Shown here: in pieces, positions 1-11,038 of the stretch
Layout: each line of letters opens with the position of its first letter
Numbering within the stretch: position 1 is the stretch's first letter
Origin: Molossus alvarezi
Lineage: Eukaryota; Chordata; Mammalia; Chiroptera; Molossidae
Length of the DNA stretch: 64,000 nt
Assembly (NCBI GenBank): GCA_037176705.1
Contig: CM073887.1
Location: 29,019,501 to 29,083,500, forward strand
Reading direction: 5' to 3'
Notes under the pieces: model-generated
Seen by the model: only the letters and a program-made list of their open reading frames with translations
What the model was told of the DNA's origin: nothing
The model's database searches: none
Made by a program: the position numbers and the translations under genes

Positions 1-2158
1 TATACATAGGGAAAGGGATTGTAAGTAACAAATCAACCTGTGAAAATATACCTAACCTAATTAGTAATCATAAATACACAAATAAAACTACCAATTAAAA
101 CCCACTTGATTAAAAAATTGAATTTTAACATTAATTTAAATTAATAAAACAGATAATTTTCATTAATAGAATAAAATTTAATAAATTAAAAAACAATTTT
201 TTTATTTATTAAAAAATAAAAGTGCTGCTGACAGTGTTAATCAATAAGGTTTCTCTTACACTGCTGGTGAGGGTATAAATTAGTGAAATAATTTGGAAAA
301 GCCATTATCCTTAAGCAGCAAAGTGAAGATACACATACACTATAAATTAACAATTTCAACCCATCTCTTTAAGATTTTCTTTTCTTGATATACTTTCTTT
401 TCTTCACATGCAACATAATGGTCTTGGATTTCTATTGATGATCTCACAATTTCCTTTAAAAATTTTCCTTCAACATCCAAGAGAATGTGACTACGGGTAT
501 CTCTGCTTCTGTCCTCTGTTCTTACTTAGGTCCGTGGAGAGGATAGCACGGGGAAACTTAGACAATCATATGGTCCTACATCTTTGGGGATTAAGATTCC
601 TCTGAATGTGTTTATTTTTATCGCATTCACCAATGACTTTCTTCAAAGAATTAACCTGAGAGTTTCTTTTTTTTCAGTAGAACAAGGAGAGAACAGGTGA
701 GAAGACAACTAACCGTGAGTTTCTCTGATAGAAGCAGAGACGGGAGAGACGGGAAGATTTCTGTTTTCATCACAGTAGACCTTGGAGTCATTACGTTCAA
801 CTGGCTCATTTTATGATATAGCTGCTTAGAATTTTAGTTTTTTTCTCTCCTCTTATTTAGATGAAAAATTTGAATTTTCAGGTTTTGTTTTTTTTTTTTA
901 GTTACTCTGCCTAATTTTTCAGATTGATAATTTATCCCTCTCTTGTGTTCATTCTGGAACTCAGTCCATCTGTCAAGTTTTTATTTCAACTATTGCTTTT
1001 CATTAACAATACCATGTGCTTTTTTTTTTTTTTTTTTTATGACTTCATGTGTCTTCTTCCTGCTCCAATATCTTCTCTTATCTCTCTGTAGATACAGAAT
1101 ATGCTTATTTTAAATTATTGCTTATGTTAATTCAGCCTCATCTGCTCTATCTTCTCTTTTCCTTTCAGCTACAGTACACCAAATATTTATTTTATTTCCC
1201 TATGAGTTCTTATTCTCCTGGAGCTATATTTATGGCAATAGATTATGTGCACCATGGAGGATCAGCTAAAACCAGACACTAGCTGTGCTTTGCGTGATGA
1301 TTTTGAGGTAGAGATAAACTGTATACTAGGGGACAGCCTATGAGATTTCACTCTCTACCTCTGCTATTATTTTTAATTAAAATCACTTAGCTTCAGGATA
1401 CAAGTGGGAGAGGACAATAATCTGAGTGTCAAGAAGATTTATCCAGATCAGTTTTGGACACTGACTCTATACTAACCTAGGGGCCATTTTTTCATCTTTC
1501 TGAGTTTATTGGTTTTCAGAGCAATATAAAGGAGAAATAATGACACATTAAAAAAAATACTCTTATTTTTATACTCAGACTATTTAATTTAAGATAATAT
1601 TCCCCTTCCCATCTGTTACCCCCAAAATGCTTACACTATTCCCCTTCTCATAGTTTTTATATTAGTGTGATAGATCTTACAACTTATTTTTGGTTTCTGC
1701 AATATCTCTAAGACTGAATTGAGAGAGGTGGCCAGCACCCCAAGCCAATTGTCATCATTAGAGGAATATGAGGTACTCCAGAAAAATAATCTCACACAGA
1801 TAACTAAGAAGAAAAATGCTGGTTTTTAACAGATATTTTTTTTGTAGCCCTCTTATTTTCTATTTTGTAAATCTAACAGATTATATTCTGTAATTTTTCA
1901 TTTCAATTTATTTATAAGACCACAATCTTTTCATTCTTATTTTCTTTTGCTGCCAGAGGAATCTCTGAGCCACATTTCCCAGACACTTAGTGGGAGTGGG
2001 GTGGCTCTTGTGATATTTCAGAAAATAAATTTTCTAAGACTCACATGGGAGAATGAAATGTTTTTATTGGCATGTTGGGGTTGTAACATCTCATTCTCCT
2101 TAACCCAGTCCTGGAAGACATGCAGCTGTGGATTCAGTAGAGCTAGAAATAGGGCCAA
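1..2158. other. AT-rich intergenic DNA, nothing recognised
   Basis: I see no exon, RNA gene or recognisable repeat here. The sequence is AT-rich with several T homopolymers, for example a run of about 19 T ending near 1,039. Open frames are short and show no known domain. Some pyrimidine-rich stretches between 640 and 1,240 may be old LINE 3' UTR, but I cannot support a family call. Confidence 0.5.
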
Positions 2159-2190
2159 TGTCCAGAGAGTTCTTCTTCTTCTTCTCTTTT

Positions 2191-2393
2191 TAAATGTTTT
2201 TATTGTTTTTTTTATAGAGAGAGAAAGGGAAAGAGAGATAGAAACAACTGTGTGAGAGAGAAGCATTGATCAGCTGCCTCCTACATGCTCCCTACTGGGG
2301 ATTGAGCCTGCAACCTGGGTATGTGCCCTAATAGGAATCAAACTGGGATCTCTCAGGTCCATGGGATGGTACTCAGTGCCACATCAGGTGGGC
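2191..2393 (-). mobile_element. Older Ves-like SINE, minus strand
   Basis: Reading the minus strand, the tRNA-like head is at the right end and the TC-rich body and A-rich tail at the left, seen on the plus strand as T-rich sequence followed by GAGAGAGAAAGGG. The body contains the family phrase for a gcatgt-gccc block and a cctgcatg-like block. Imperfect flanking repeats TCCAGAGAGTTCTTC (near 2,160) and TCCAGAGTTTTCTTC (near 2,397) look like a decayed target-site duplication. Divergence is higher than in the younger SINE set in this window, so it is an older insertion. It encodes no protein. Confidence 0.8.
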
Positions 2394-2910
2394 AATATCC
2401 AGAGTTTTCTTCCCATATTATAGCCAGGTCCAGATTAGGCATCAATCTAGATTCAGTCCATCGGTCCATTGTATGGAGCCCATATGGCTGTGAGCCATGT
2501 GGGCAATGCAGGCATGGCAGCCCTCCAAGCTAGGAGTCTAAGGAGGGCAGCAAGAGAGAGAGGAAGGGCCAAAAGTTTCTTTGTTTAGGAGTTTAAATAT
2601 TCAGGTTTTGTGTGCTTGCAGTGGCCACGCCTATTCTGACCACTGACTCGTTCCCAGATGTGCCATGTCACTTAGACCTTATTGGGCATGTGTCTAAATT
2701 GCCCTTGTTCAGTCCCTTTCCCCATCTGCCTGCAGGGAACAGACCAGGAGAGAGTTAACTGTGAACTCTCTGGAAATACAGCATAAATGGCCTGACTGTA
2801 TTATTCAGTCTTTCCTTTATTTCTTTTCGGTTAAGTAATAATTAGATTATTGCAATAGCATCATTTTTTTTCTGTCTTTATTTATTATTATTATTTTTTG
2901 CTTAGAGCTT

Positions 2911-3247
2911 ATGATGGTTAATGTTATATAAACTTGGCTAAGCTATGGTGCTCAGTTGTTTGTTCAAACATTAGTCTAAATGTTGCTGTGCATGTATTGT
3001 ATGGATGCAACTGACATCTGTAATTGGTGACTTTAAATAAAGGAGATATTCTAGAGAGTTTGGATGGGCCTCATCTAATCAGTTGAAGGCCTTAAGAGCA
3101 AAAACTGAGGTTCCCTGGAGAAAGAATTCTGCCTCAAACTGTGTCATTGAAGTCCTGCCTGGATTTTCAGCCTGCCAGACTTGCCTATAGGTTTAGGATT
3201 TGCCAGCTCCCATATGTGTTAGGCACTTCCTTAAAATAAGTCTTTAT

Positions 3248-3285
<38 letters not shown>

Positions 3286-3334
3286 TACATAATATATAGT
3301 TGATAATTTCTCTGGGGAAACCCCAACTGATAGA
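2911..3334. repeat. Ancient dispersed mammalian repeat (family not assigned)
   Basis: A chain of phrases common to one ancient mammalian interspersed repeat is visible in order: a segment resembling GGTTAATGTTATATAAACTT, then GGATGGGCCTCATCTAATCA, then GAAGGCCTTAAGAGCAAAAA, then a CAGCCTGCCAGACTTGCC-like block, then CCTTAAAATAAGTCTTTATA, a CA microsatellite, and a closing CTCTGGGGAAACCCCAACTG-like end. I recognise the consensus from memory as an old LTR- or transposon-derived repeat but cannot name the family reliably. Confidence 0.6.
3250..3283. repeat. (CA)n microsatellite
   Basis: About 17 uninterrupted CA units lie inside the ancient repeat at 2,911-3,334, at the point where that family usually carries a simple repeat. 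It is likely to be length-polymorphic. Confidence 0.95.
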
Positions 3335-4243
3335 GGGAGCCCTGCTATAGTAAAGGACCGAATTGTTTGATACGAATTAAAACTATAGTAATAAAATCTC
3401 TCCTTTTAATTTCTTAATTTTTCATCCAACATTTGTTGTGGCTTCCTGAGAATAGAGTCCTACAGAACAACAACAACAAAAAAAAAACAGAAAAAGAAAT
3501 TTATTAAAGGCTCACAGAACTTTTTTAAAAAGTTATTTCCAGGATAGAAAATTAAATGTTAAAATATTAGTTCATTTTGCATGAGAATAGACTTAATTGG
3601 AAAGAGTAGGTAGAGATCAACTTTGAGATGTTAGGTTAAATATGTGTTCAGTCTCCATACAATTTGAATTTCTTTTCTAGAAAATGCTTTTTGTAGAAAA
3701 TGCTTTTTCTTTCCCAGTACAAGAGGGTTGCTTTGTTCACTCTCACCCTTCAAGCCTTCTTTTCTGCGTTTCTCAATGTCCATAAAGCTTTATTGTTTGT
3801 TTCCTCTCCCCTTTTACCTCTTTTCATGCAACACGAGGTCATAGTTTTATTCTCTTGCATCTGACACCTCATTATTTCCTTTTCTATCCTTTCCTACTTC
3901 TAGATCCTTGGATTTTTATAATCCTACTAACTCTTTCAGAGACCTAATGTTCTTAAAAATGCAAATTTTCTGTTCTGTGTTTTTAGAGTCATCTGTTTTT
4001 TGTTTTAGAAATATAAATAGCAACTGTATTTTATGAGAGGAAATATATAGATGCACTTTTTTTAAAAGCAACAATTAGAGCATTGATAATGAAGGGGGCT
4101 AGCAGTTTGAAAAAAAGGAAAGTTTACAGGAGACTCAAAGTAGGTCTACTATGCAATGGGATAACAGGAGAATTACAAAATTAAAAAGAGTGTGAATTTT
4201 CACAAAAAGACCGTTTATTACAAACAATATTAAAGCACCATGA
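3335..4243. other. Intergenic DNA, nothing firm recognised
   Basis: Mostly AT-rich DNA. The pyrimidine-rich 3,720-3,910 stretch faintly resembles L2 but lacks enough landmarks for a call. An A-rich tract with AAC units is at 3,468-3,488. Confidence 0.45.
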
Positions 4244-4432
4244 CTTTCTTGGCTGGTGCGGCTCAGTGGTTGAGCATTGACCCATGCACCAAGAGGTTGC
4301 CAGTTTGATTTCTGATCAGGGTATGCAGGAGGAGGCCAATTAATGTTCTCTCTCATCAATGTTTCTATCTCTCTCTCACTCTCCCTTTCTCTCTTTAAAA
4401 TCAATAAAGAAGAAAATATTTTTTTTAAACGA
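4244..4432 (+). mobile_element. Older Ves-like SINE, plus strand
   Basis: The tRNA-related head GGCTGGTGCGGCTCAGTGG (A-box region) is followed by a degenerate B-box region, then TCTCTCTCATCAATGTTTCT and a TC-rich body ending in AAAATCAATAAAGAAGAAAA. The order head, core, CT body, A-rich tail fixes the plus orientation. No clear target-site duplication remains, which suits an old copy. Confidence 0.8.
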
Positions 4433-4519
4433 ACAAAAACAAAAATTGCCACCATGCCTCGCAGCCTAGGAACAGAGGGCAATTGGCATTTTTTAAAAAA
4501 CATAAAAGGATTGCACTTT

Positions 4520-5185
4520 TAAAAATTGTCTACACTATTACAGATGTCCCCCATTTTTCTCCCTCTTTGCCCATCTGAACTCAATTCCTGCCCTCTACCC
4601 CCGGCCTTCACCACACCATTGTCTGTGTCTATGGGCTATGCATATATGTTCTTTGGCTAATCTATCTCTTCACCTTCTTTCATCCAGGCTCTCCATCCCC
4701 CTCTCTTCTGACTCTGTTAGTCTGTTCCATGGATCCATGCCTCTGGTTATATATTTTTTTCTTTATTGATTTTAGAGAAAGAGGAAGGGAAAGGCAAAGA
4801 CAGAAACATCAATGAGAGAGAGCATTGATTGGCCGCCTCCTGCATGCCCCTCACTGGGGATTTGGCCCACAACCTGGGCATGTGCCCTGACTGGAAATTG
4901 AACTGGTGACCTCTTGGTGCATGGGTCAATGCTCAAACACTGAGCCACACTGGCTGGATGCTCTGGTTCTATTTTGTTCATCAGTTTATTTCACTCATTA
5001 GATTACCCATGTAAGTGAGATCATATGGTATTTGTCTTTCTCTGACTGGCTTATTTTGTTTAGCATAATAATCTCCAGGTTCAGCCATGGTGTCACAATG
5101 GGTAAGAATTCACTTTTTTATACAGCTGTGTAGTATTCCATTGTGTAAATATACCATTGGTAAATATCCAACTGCCTTTAGGGAA
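4520..5185 (-). mobile_element. Old L1 3' end, minus strand, split by a SINE
   Basis: The plus strand shows the complement of an L1 3' UTR (CTATTACAGATGTCCCCCAT, then a C-rich pyrimidine tract at 4,535-4,700) followed after the SINE at 4,753-4,958 by the complement of the ORF2 C-terminal end (AAGTGAGATCATATGGTATT near 5,014). The same order occurs in the better preserved copy at 9,566-10,137 and, on the other strand, at 59,900-60,350. The element is 5'-truncated and more diverged than those copies. Confidence 0.75.
4753..4958 (-). mobile_element. Older Ves-like SINE inside the L1 fragment, minus strand
   Basis: A TTTTTTTCTTTATTGATTTT start (complement of the A-rich tail), a GA-rich body, the complement of the B box (GAAATTGAACTGGTGACCTC) and the complement of the head (CTGAGCCACACTGGCTGG) appear in order. 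Flanking CTCTGGTTATAT at 4,741 and CTCTGGTTCTAT at 4,961 form a target-site duplication within the old L1, so this SINE is younger than the L1. Confidence 0.85.
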
Positions 5186-6654
5186 TGATAAATAAGGAAC
5201 ATATTTCTAAAATGCAAAGGTTAATATATTTCTCATCTAGCATACTTTTATTTTAAAACACCTATTATACTTAAAGCTCATAGTATGTAGAAAAATACAT
5301 CCTATGAATCTTTTAACAAGTTGAAATTATTTATATATTTTCAGATTGCAGTGATAAATTATAATAATATTAAGCAAAGTATGTTCACAGAAAAGCATAT
5401 GAAGTTCAAACTAAAATAGTTTCAAGGAATCTAGAGATATCCATGATAAAATATATAATGATTTAATTGTGTATTCAGATGAATTTGGTAAAATGGGTGT
5501 CAGACCAAGATGAGGTATATGTGTATGTGTGTTAATGATTTTTGAAAAGACTGCAGATTTTATTTGAATAATTTTTATTTAATAAGATATATTTCTTTCT
5601 GGGAGTACCTCATGCACACCCAATCAGCATATTATCACCAGGTTCTCTTCGGTACAAAATGTACCATTTTAATAACATGATGCAATAAAATAGCTATTTA
5701 ATTTCAGGGACTTATGCATCTGATTTGATAGTACATTCTAAATTAACTAGATAGCAAAATTTTTCTTCTATGCTTCCAATATAAACAGAGGCCAAAACAT
5801 TTGCATATGAAATATATTAACTGTCATGAAATGCTTATCTTCACAGCCAGTTTCAGCAGACAATATTTATTCAATCATGCAGTCAGAATTCAAAAGGAAA
5901 TTTAGTGACAATTTTATTTAAGGACATTGTTATCTTGGTTCTGGAAAAAATAATTTGAACACTATTCTGTCAAGGAGATTTTGGAAGCTCAAATCTGCCA
6001 GTTATGCAAATTCATTCCAAACAACACAGACGTCATTCAAGGACACTATGTTCCTAACGGTTTCCTTTTACCTTGACCATCTTTGTAATTGTGCAGTTAA
6101 AAAGAAAAGTTATATTTTCCACCCATTTAACATCAGGAAGAAAATAATGAAAGCTGGGGGTTGTTTTGATGACAACATTGTTCTAGATTTTGATGGACAA
6201 GTACCATTTTCTTATGATGCACTTTGCTTTTCTAGTTGCTTCATTTCTGTCAATGATCTTGGTGAGCAGAAATAATGGGCAACATTGGTAATGCATTGTT
6301 ATTGTATGAGAAGTGAAAGTATGGTAGGTTTTGGGCTTGTAAACATCCAATAAAGGATGTTTATTTCTTTCTTCCATACTAATTCATAACCATATGAGAG
6401 CCATTCAGAATTTAGATTAATTAAGATCCAAACTTTACCTTTTATTGTTAATCAAGGGAAGGGCATGATTTTATATGTGTGTGAAGAGAACTACTACTGA
6501 CCTCTGGTTTCAGCTTAATAACCAACCTACTTAAGGGTGTCACTGTAAAAATCGCAGGATTTCCATGCCACAAGGGCCACATGCATCTTGTGGTCAGGCT
6601 GCCCCCAGAGAACAAATGACTATGCAATGCTTTCTCACCAAGGTCTCCTAAGCA
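5186..6654. other. AT-rich intergenic DNA, nothing recognised
   Basis: No repeat family or exon can be supported. The open frame at 5,955-6,275 (106 codons) has no recognisable domain, and I treat it as chance. Confidence 0.5.
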
Positions 6655-7195
6655 CACTGTATTAGATTTGTAATGCTGCATAAATATCACCGCAGATTTA
6701 GCAGCTTGAAACAGCACTCATGTATGATGTCATATGTAGATCAGACGTCTAGACATGACTAATATGGGTCCAATGCTCAGGGTTTCACATCTCAAATGTA
6801 GACATTGGCTGGGGCTGAAGCTCAGGTCCTCATCCCGATTCATGTGACCTTTGGCAGAGTTTATTTCTTGCAGCTGGGGAACACGGCAGCTTGCTTATTC
6901 AAGACCAGACAGATAACTTTTCTGATATCCACAAAAGCCTAGAGGATCTTTTAAGAACTCTCCTGAAAAGGTCAGGCCCATCCACATTAATCTTCCCTTT
7001 GATGAATTCAAAGGCAGACAGATTGGGACTTCATTTACAACGGCAAAATGTCTCACTTTTGCTGTATGAAGTAATATCATCAGGAGAGTTAATTCCGTTG
7101 TAGTCATAGCTTCTTCCCAAAAACAAGGAGAGGAGATTACAAAGGGTGTTAACACCAGGAAATTGAAATCTTTGGGGCCTTCATAGAATTCTTAT
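6655..7195. repeat. Ancient dispersed repeat, MaLR-like (family uncertain)
   Basis: The left end, CACTGTATTAGATTTGTAAT, and a following GCAGCTTGAAACAGCACTCA block match the general form of an old repeat beginning with a TGTATTAGT-type phrase and a GGCTTAAACAACA-type phrase. The right half carries phrases resembling CTTTGATGAATTCAAAGGCA and GGGTGTTAACACCAGGAAAT, ending in TCTTTGGGGCCTTCATAGAA. The whole order fits one ancient mammalian interspersed repeat seen in antisense. I recall these as MaLR-type LTR material but the family name is not secure. No coding part is seen. Confidence 0.5.
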
Positions 7196-7559
7196 CACAC
7201 TTTACCAAACATAAAATTCACTTAAAAAATAAAGTTCATAAAGGATGAAGACAGAAGTTAAGAGTTTACCCTAACCATTTTTTTTTTCATTAAAAAAGAC
7301 AAAAACCATGAGGCTAAAGAAAGTGGGGATCTTTGTTATATTTTATTTAAATTATTTATTGAGTTAAATTGTTTTAGTAGAAACATATTACAATAGTATT
7401 CAATATATATTCCAAATTTCTCCAATTAGCACTTGAATTCAAGAAAGATATAACTCATAGTATTATATTATAAATCTGTCATGCACCTATATTAAAGTTT
7501 TGATATGATTTGAGCTAATGATATATAATAGATAAAACTTTGGAAGAAACTTATTCTAA

Positions 7560-8180
7560 GGCATTGTGCTTCATTCCAGTTTTACGGATTCTAGTTCTCT
7601 GATTTTATTCTCTATCTTGTCATCTGATTTTTCCCATCTTTCCCTCTACTTCATTAAAAATATTAAACATAAATACTGTAAAATTTTTGTTTGCTATTTC
7701 CAGTATTTACATTACCTAGGGATTTGCTTCTATTGTCTATATTTTCTCTTGTATTTTAGTCATTTTGTCCTTTTTTTTTTTGGCAATCCTAGTAATTTTA
7801 TTGAATATCAAATATTGTTTAAAAGTAGAAGTATCAGATTGTGCCATCTTGATCAAAGCGGGTTTACCCTATCCTCTGGCAGAAAGGCAGAACAGTTGAT
7901 TAATGAACTTAATCTAATCATGAACTTGCTGAGTCTGGGATGGGCTGGAGCTGCAGTAATAATGTGTCTATATCTGGCTTACAGCCACTTCCCAGAATGT
8001 CCCTCCAGTGATTCCAACAAAGGGCCATAAATACTCAGTGAGGTTGGTTCCCCAGTGACGACTGACCTTTATAATCATTCTCTATTCAGCACAGGGAGAT
8101 GCAGAAAACTGTTCTGCTTTTCAGAAAGTTTTGGCTCCCCTTCTTCCCCTCTTAACTACAAAGGTCACAATATGGAAAAC
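7560..8180. repeat. Possible old L1M 3' UTR-like sequence
   Basis: The stretch from TTAGTCATTTTGTCC to ATTGAATATCAAATATTG resembles old L1 3' UTR in antisense. The 154-codon frame at 7,566-8,030 is rich in Phe, Leu, Tyr and Ser as expected from T-rich DNA and shows no domain. This is a low-confidence repeat call and not a gene. Confidence 0.3.
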
Positions 8181-9286
8181 ATCCTGAGAGAAGAAAACAT
8201 TTGTATTTAAGGCTTGGTTCTCAGACCCTCACGTTATCAGAACCTCGGTCACCCCATCTCCGAATTTCATGTCTTCAGTCATGCAATCCCTAAATATATG
8301 CTGATTTCTCTGACTCACAGCTGCAGTCCTTGCTCAGGCCTCTACAACCTCAGCCTCCTTCCTGCACCTAAAAACAGAAACACCCCCAAAGGAAAAGCGG
8401 CTGCAGAATGTCCACTCAGCTCTTAGGCATCCCTTTCCATGCAAAGTAGGTCTTTCACTGTGTCCTCAGCAACATTATGCTGCCTTTAAATTAAAACATT
8501 GACAACAACAACAACAAAACTAATTAGTAAAAAATACAGTTGCAATTTTTCTAGCTATTCTAGTTTATTTTCATGGTAGAATTGTTTGGCCACACACAGA
8601 CTACTCTGTCTTAGCCAGGAGCAGGTTCTTGCTCACCTCGTTTGAAAAGGGTCTGAATCCCTGCCTTAAGTGAACAAGCAGGATCATGGGAACACTGAGT
8701 TCGAAGGTAGAATTTTAACTCTAGAAGTAAAATAAAGTGAGCAAAGTGGATAAACTTACTGCTCTTGCCTAGATGTCTTGCCTTCTGTCACCAAAGTCAA
8801 AGATTAAGTAATAGATAATTTGGACAACTGGATCTCTCAGTCCAGTTTTAAAAATCACAGCGAGTGTGATTGGCATGCTGCCAAGAAGTTCTTAAGAAAC
8901 ATTTTTCAGTGGTGGGTGAAGCATTTAGAATTTAAACGGCTGTGCAAAATTGTTGGATTACTTCCAACATAATTAAGCATTTTTGCTGTAGTTATATGTT
9001 CTCCAGTATAAGGAGAAATTGCAACTAAGAGCAGCAGGTTTTTTTTTTATACTATCTGAGTATCATAAGTATAATTAAAATATATATTTTAGGGAAAGGT
9101 CAACCATGAAGCTTTATTTTATATAAAAATAACATACAGAGAAAGTTTTACTTAGAATTTCTTTCAGAGGTCACCAAGAATTACATGTAATCACTTTCAT
9201 TAGAAGGATAATTAGCATTTATCCAATTTAATAGTAAAATATACCCTTCTCAGAGCTCTTTCTGGACCTATTATTTTACGTTAGAT
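8181..9286. other. Intergenic DNA, nothing firm recognised
   Basis: Apart from a short AAC run at 8,501-8,518 I see no repeat, exon or RNA gene. Composition is ordinary for the window. Confidence 0.5.
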
Positions 9287-9303
9287 AAGAGTGACCACAT
9301 TTT

Positions 9304-9548
9304 TTATGTTTTTTATCTTCACCAGAGGACATTTTTGCAATTATCTTCAGATACAGCGGGAGGGAGAGAGGGTGGGAGAGAGAGAGAGAAACATCAATGT
9401 GAGAGAGACACATCGACTGGTTGCCACCCACACAACACCAACCGAGTCCAGGGACAAACTGCAACTGAGGTACGTGATCTTAGCGGGAACTGAACCCAGG
9501 CCTCTCTGGTGCGTGGGCCGACACTTGATAAGCCAAACCAGCCAGGGC
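9304..9548 (-). mobile_element. Young-type Ves-like SINE, minus strand
   Basis: On the minus strand the copy runs from the GGCTGG-type head, through the A box and B box, a TC-rich body and the terminal hairpin region to poly-A. Its hairpin arm is mutated (CTTCACCAGAGG on the plus strand). It is bounded by copies 1 and 2 of the shared 17-bp target sequence. It is the first member of the four-element cascade and the most diverged of the two SINEs there. Confidence 0.93.
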
Positions 9549-9565
9549 AAGAGTGACCCCATTTT

Positions 9566-10524
9566 CTTTATTTAAAAAAATTTTTTAAATTATTTTATTT
9601 TAGTTACAGATGTTTCTCCTTTTTTTCCCCATTGACACCCTCCTCCTCATCCTCCCCACCCCGTCCCTGGCTTTGTTGTCTGTGTCCAGTGGTTATGCGT
9701 ACATGCAAATAAGTTCTGTGGTTTATCTCTTCCTTCCCCCACCACCCTCTCTTCTGAGGGTTGTCAGTCTGTGCCCTACTTCCAGATCTCTGGGTCTACC
9801 CTATTCCTCAGACTGTTATGTTCATTTATGTCCACAAATAAGTGAGATCATGTGGTATTTGTCTTTTTCTGCTTGGCTTGTTTCGCTTAGGATAATAATC
9901 TGCAGGTCCCTCCATGTCGTCTCAAAGGATAAGAGATCTTTCTTTCTTACAGCTGCATAGTACTCCACTGTGTATATGTACCACTGCTTTTTATCCATTC
10001 GTCTACTGATGGACACTTGGGCTGTTTCCAGATCTTAACTATTGTAAATAGTGCTGCTATGAACATGGGGGTACATATATTCTTTCTGATTGCTGTTTCA
10101 GGCTTCTTAGGGTATATTCTTAAAAGGGGGATCACATTGCCAATGATACATCAGATAAAGGGTTAATTTCCAATATATAGAGAGTACTTATACAACTCAA
10201 CAAAAGGAAGACGAAGAACCCAATTAAAAAATGGGCAGAGGAACTAAATAGACACCTCTCCAAACAGGACATACAAATGGCCAAGAGACATAAGAAGAAA
10301 TGCTTAACATCACTAATCATCAGAGAGATGCAAATTAAAACAACAATGAGGTATCACCTCACACCTGTCAGAATGGCCACCATCAACAAATCATCAAACA
10401 ACAAGTGTTGGCGAGGGTGTGGAGAAAAGGGGACTCTAACACACTGCTGGTGGGATTGCAGACTGATGCAGCCACTATGGAAAACACTATGGTGTTACCT
10501 CAAAAAATTAAAAATTGAATTGCC
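9566..10524 (-). mobile_element. 5'-inverted (twin-primed) L1 fragment
   Basis: The left part (about 9,566-10,137) is the complement of an L1 3' UTR and the last part of ORF2. The right part (about 10,138-10,524) is ORF2 sequence in the plus orientation. Compared with the full-length copy in this window, the right part matches 59,408-59,790 and the left part matches the complement of about 59,806-60,350. The two halves are therefore neighbours in the parent element but inverted relative to each other, with about 15 bp lost and short CATTGCC-like microhomology at the join. This is the known product of twin priming during L1 insertion. Flanked by 17-bp target duplications. Confidence 0.93.
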
Positions 10525-10541
10525 AAGAGTGACCCCATTTT

Positions 10542-10791
10542 AATTTTTTTTTATCCTTACCCGAGGATATTTTTTCATTCTTTGTTCAGACAGAGTGGGA
10601 GGGAGAGTGAGGAAGAGAGAGAGAGAGAAACATCTACATGAAAGGGACACATCGAGTGGCTGCCACCCGCACAACCCAACCAGGGCCGGGGACAAATTGC
10701 AACCAAGGTACATGCCCTTAGTGGGAACTGAACCCAGGTCTCTCTGGACCGAAGGCTGACACTCTAACTGCTGAGCCAAACTGGCCAGAGC
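10542..10791 (-). mobile_element. Young-type Ves-like SINE, minus strand
   Basis: Poly-T, the hairpin TATCCTTACCCGAGGATA, a GA-rich body, the complements of the B box (GGGAACTGAACCCAGG) and A box (GCTGAGCCAAACTGG) are in order. The hairpin here keeps pairing by a changed arm pair (AUCCU with AGGAU). Flanked by copies 3 and 4 of the 17-bp target. Confidence 0.95.
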
Positions 10792-10808
10792 AAGAGTGAT
10801 CCCATTTT

Positions 10809-11021
10809 ATTTTATTTATTTATTAATTGAATTAATTTTATTTTTGTTACAGATGTTTCTTCTCCCCCCCCCCACACTGATTCCCTCTCCCCCTCCCTCC
10901 CTGCCCCCAGCTTTGTTGTCCATGTCCACTGTTCAGGCATAAGTGCATATAAGTTCTGTGGTTTATCTCTCCCCCACCAACCCCTCTTCTGGGGATTGTC
11001 AGTCTGTACCCCACTTCCACA
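10809..11021 (-). mobile_element. Short 5'-truncated L1 3' end, minus strand
   Basis: The complement of an L1 3' UTR is visible, with TTTTGTTACAGATGTTTCTT, a long C-rich tract (10,863-10,910; G-rich in the element's own strand), the GTTGTCCATGTCCA block and CACTTCCAC, where the copy is truncated. It matches the 3' UTR of the full-length L1 ending at 60,353. It ends directly at copy 5 of the 17-bp target. Confidence 0.92.
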
Positions 11022-11038
11022 AAGAGTGACCCCATTTT

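Larger units (their letters stand above)
9287..11038. repeat. Five copies of a 17-bp target sequence separating four retroelements
   Basis: AAGAGTGACCCCATTTT or a one-base variant occurs at 9,287-9,303 (CCAC for CCCC), 9,549-9,565, 10,525-10,541, 10,792-10,808 (one change) and 11,022-11,038. Between successive copies lie a SINE, a 5'-inverted L1, another SINE and a short L1 3' end, all with poly-T at the left and so inserted in the minus orientation. Each insertion duplicated the same site, recreating the L1 endonuclease target for the next one. Confidence 0.95.

Noticed and set aside
9610..9960. 116-codon open frame
   Set aside because: It is the antisense of L1 3' UTR and ORF2 C-terminal sequence.
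9287..11038. CRISPR-like pattern of regularly repeated short sequence
   Set aside because: The repeats are target-site duplications separated by known retroelements of very different lengths, in mammalian DNA.
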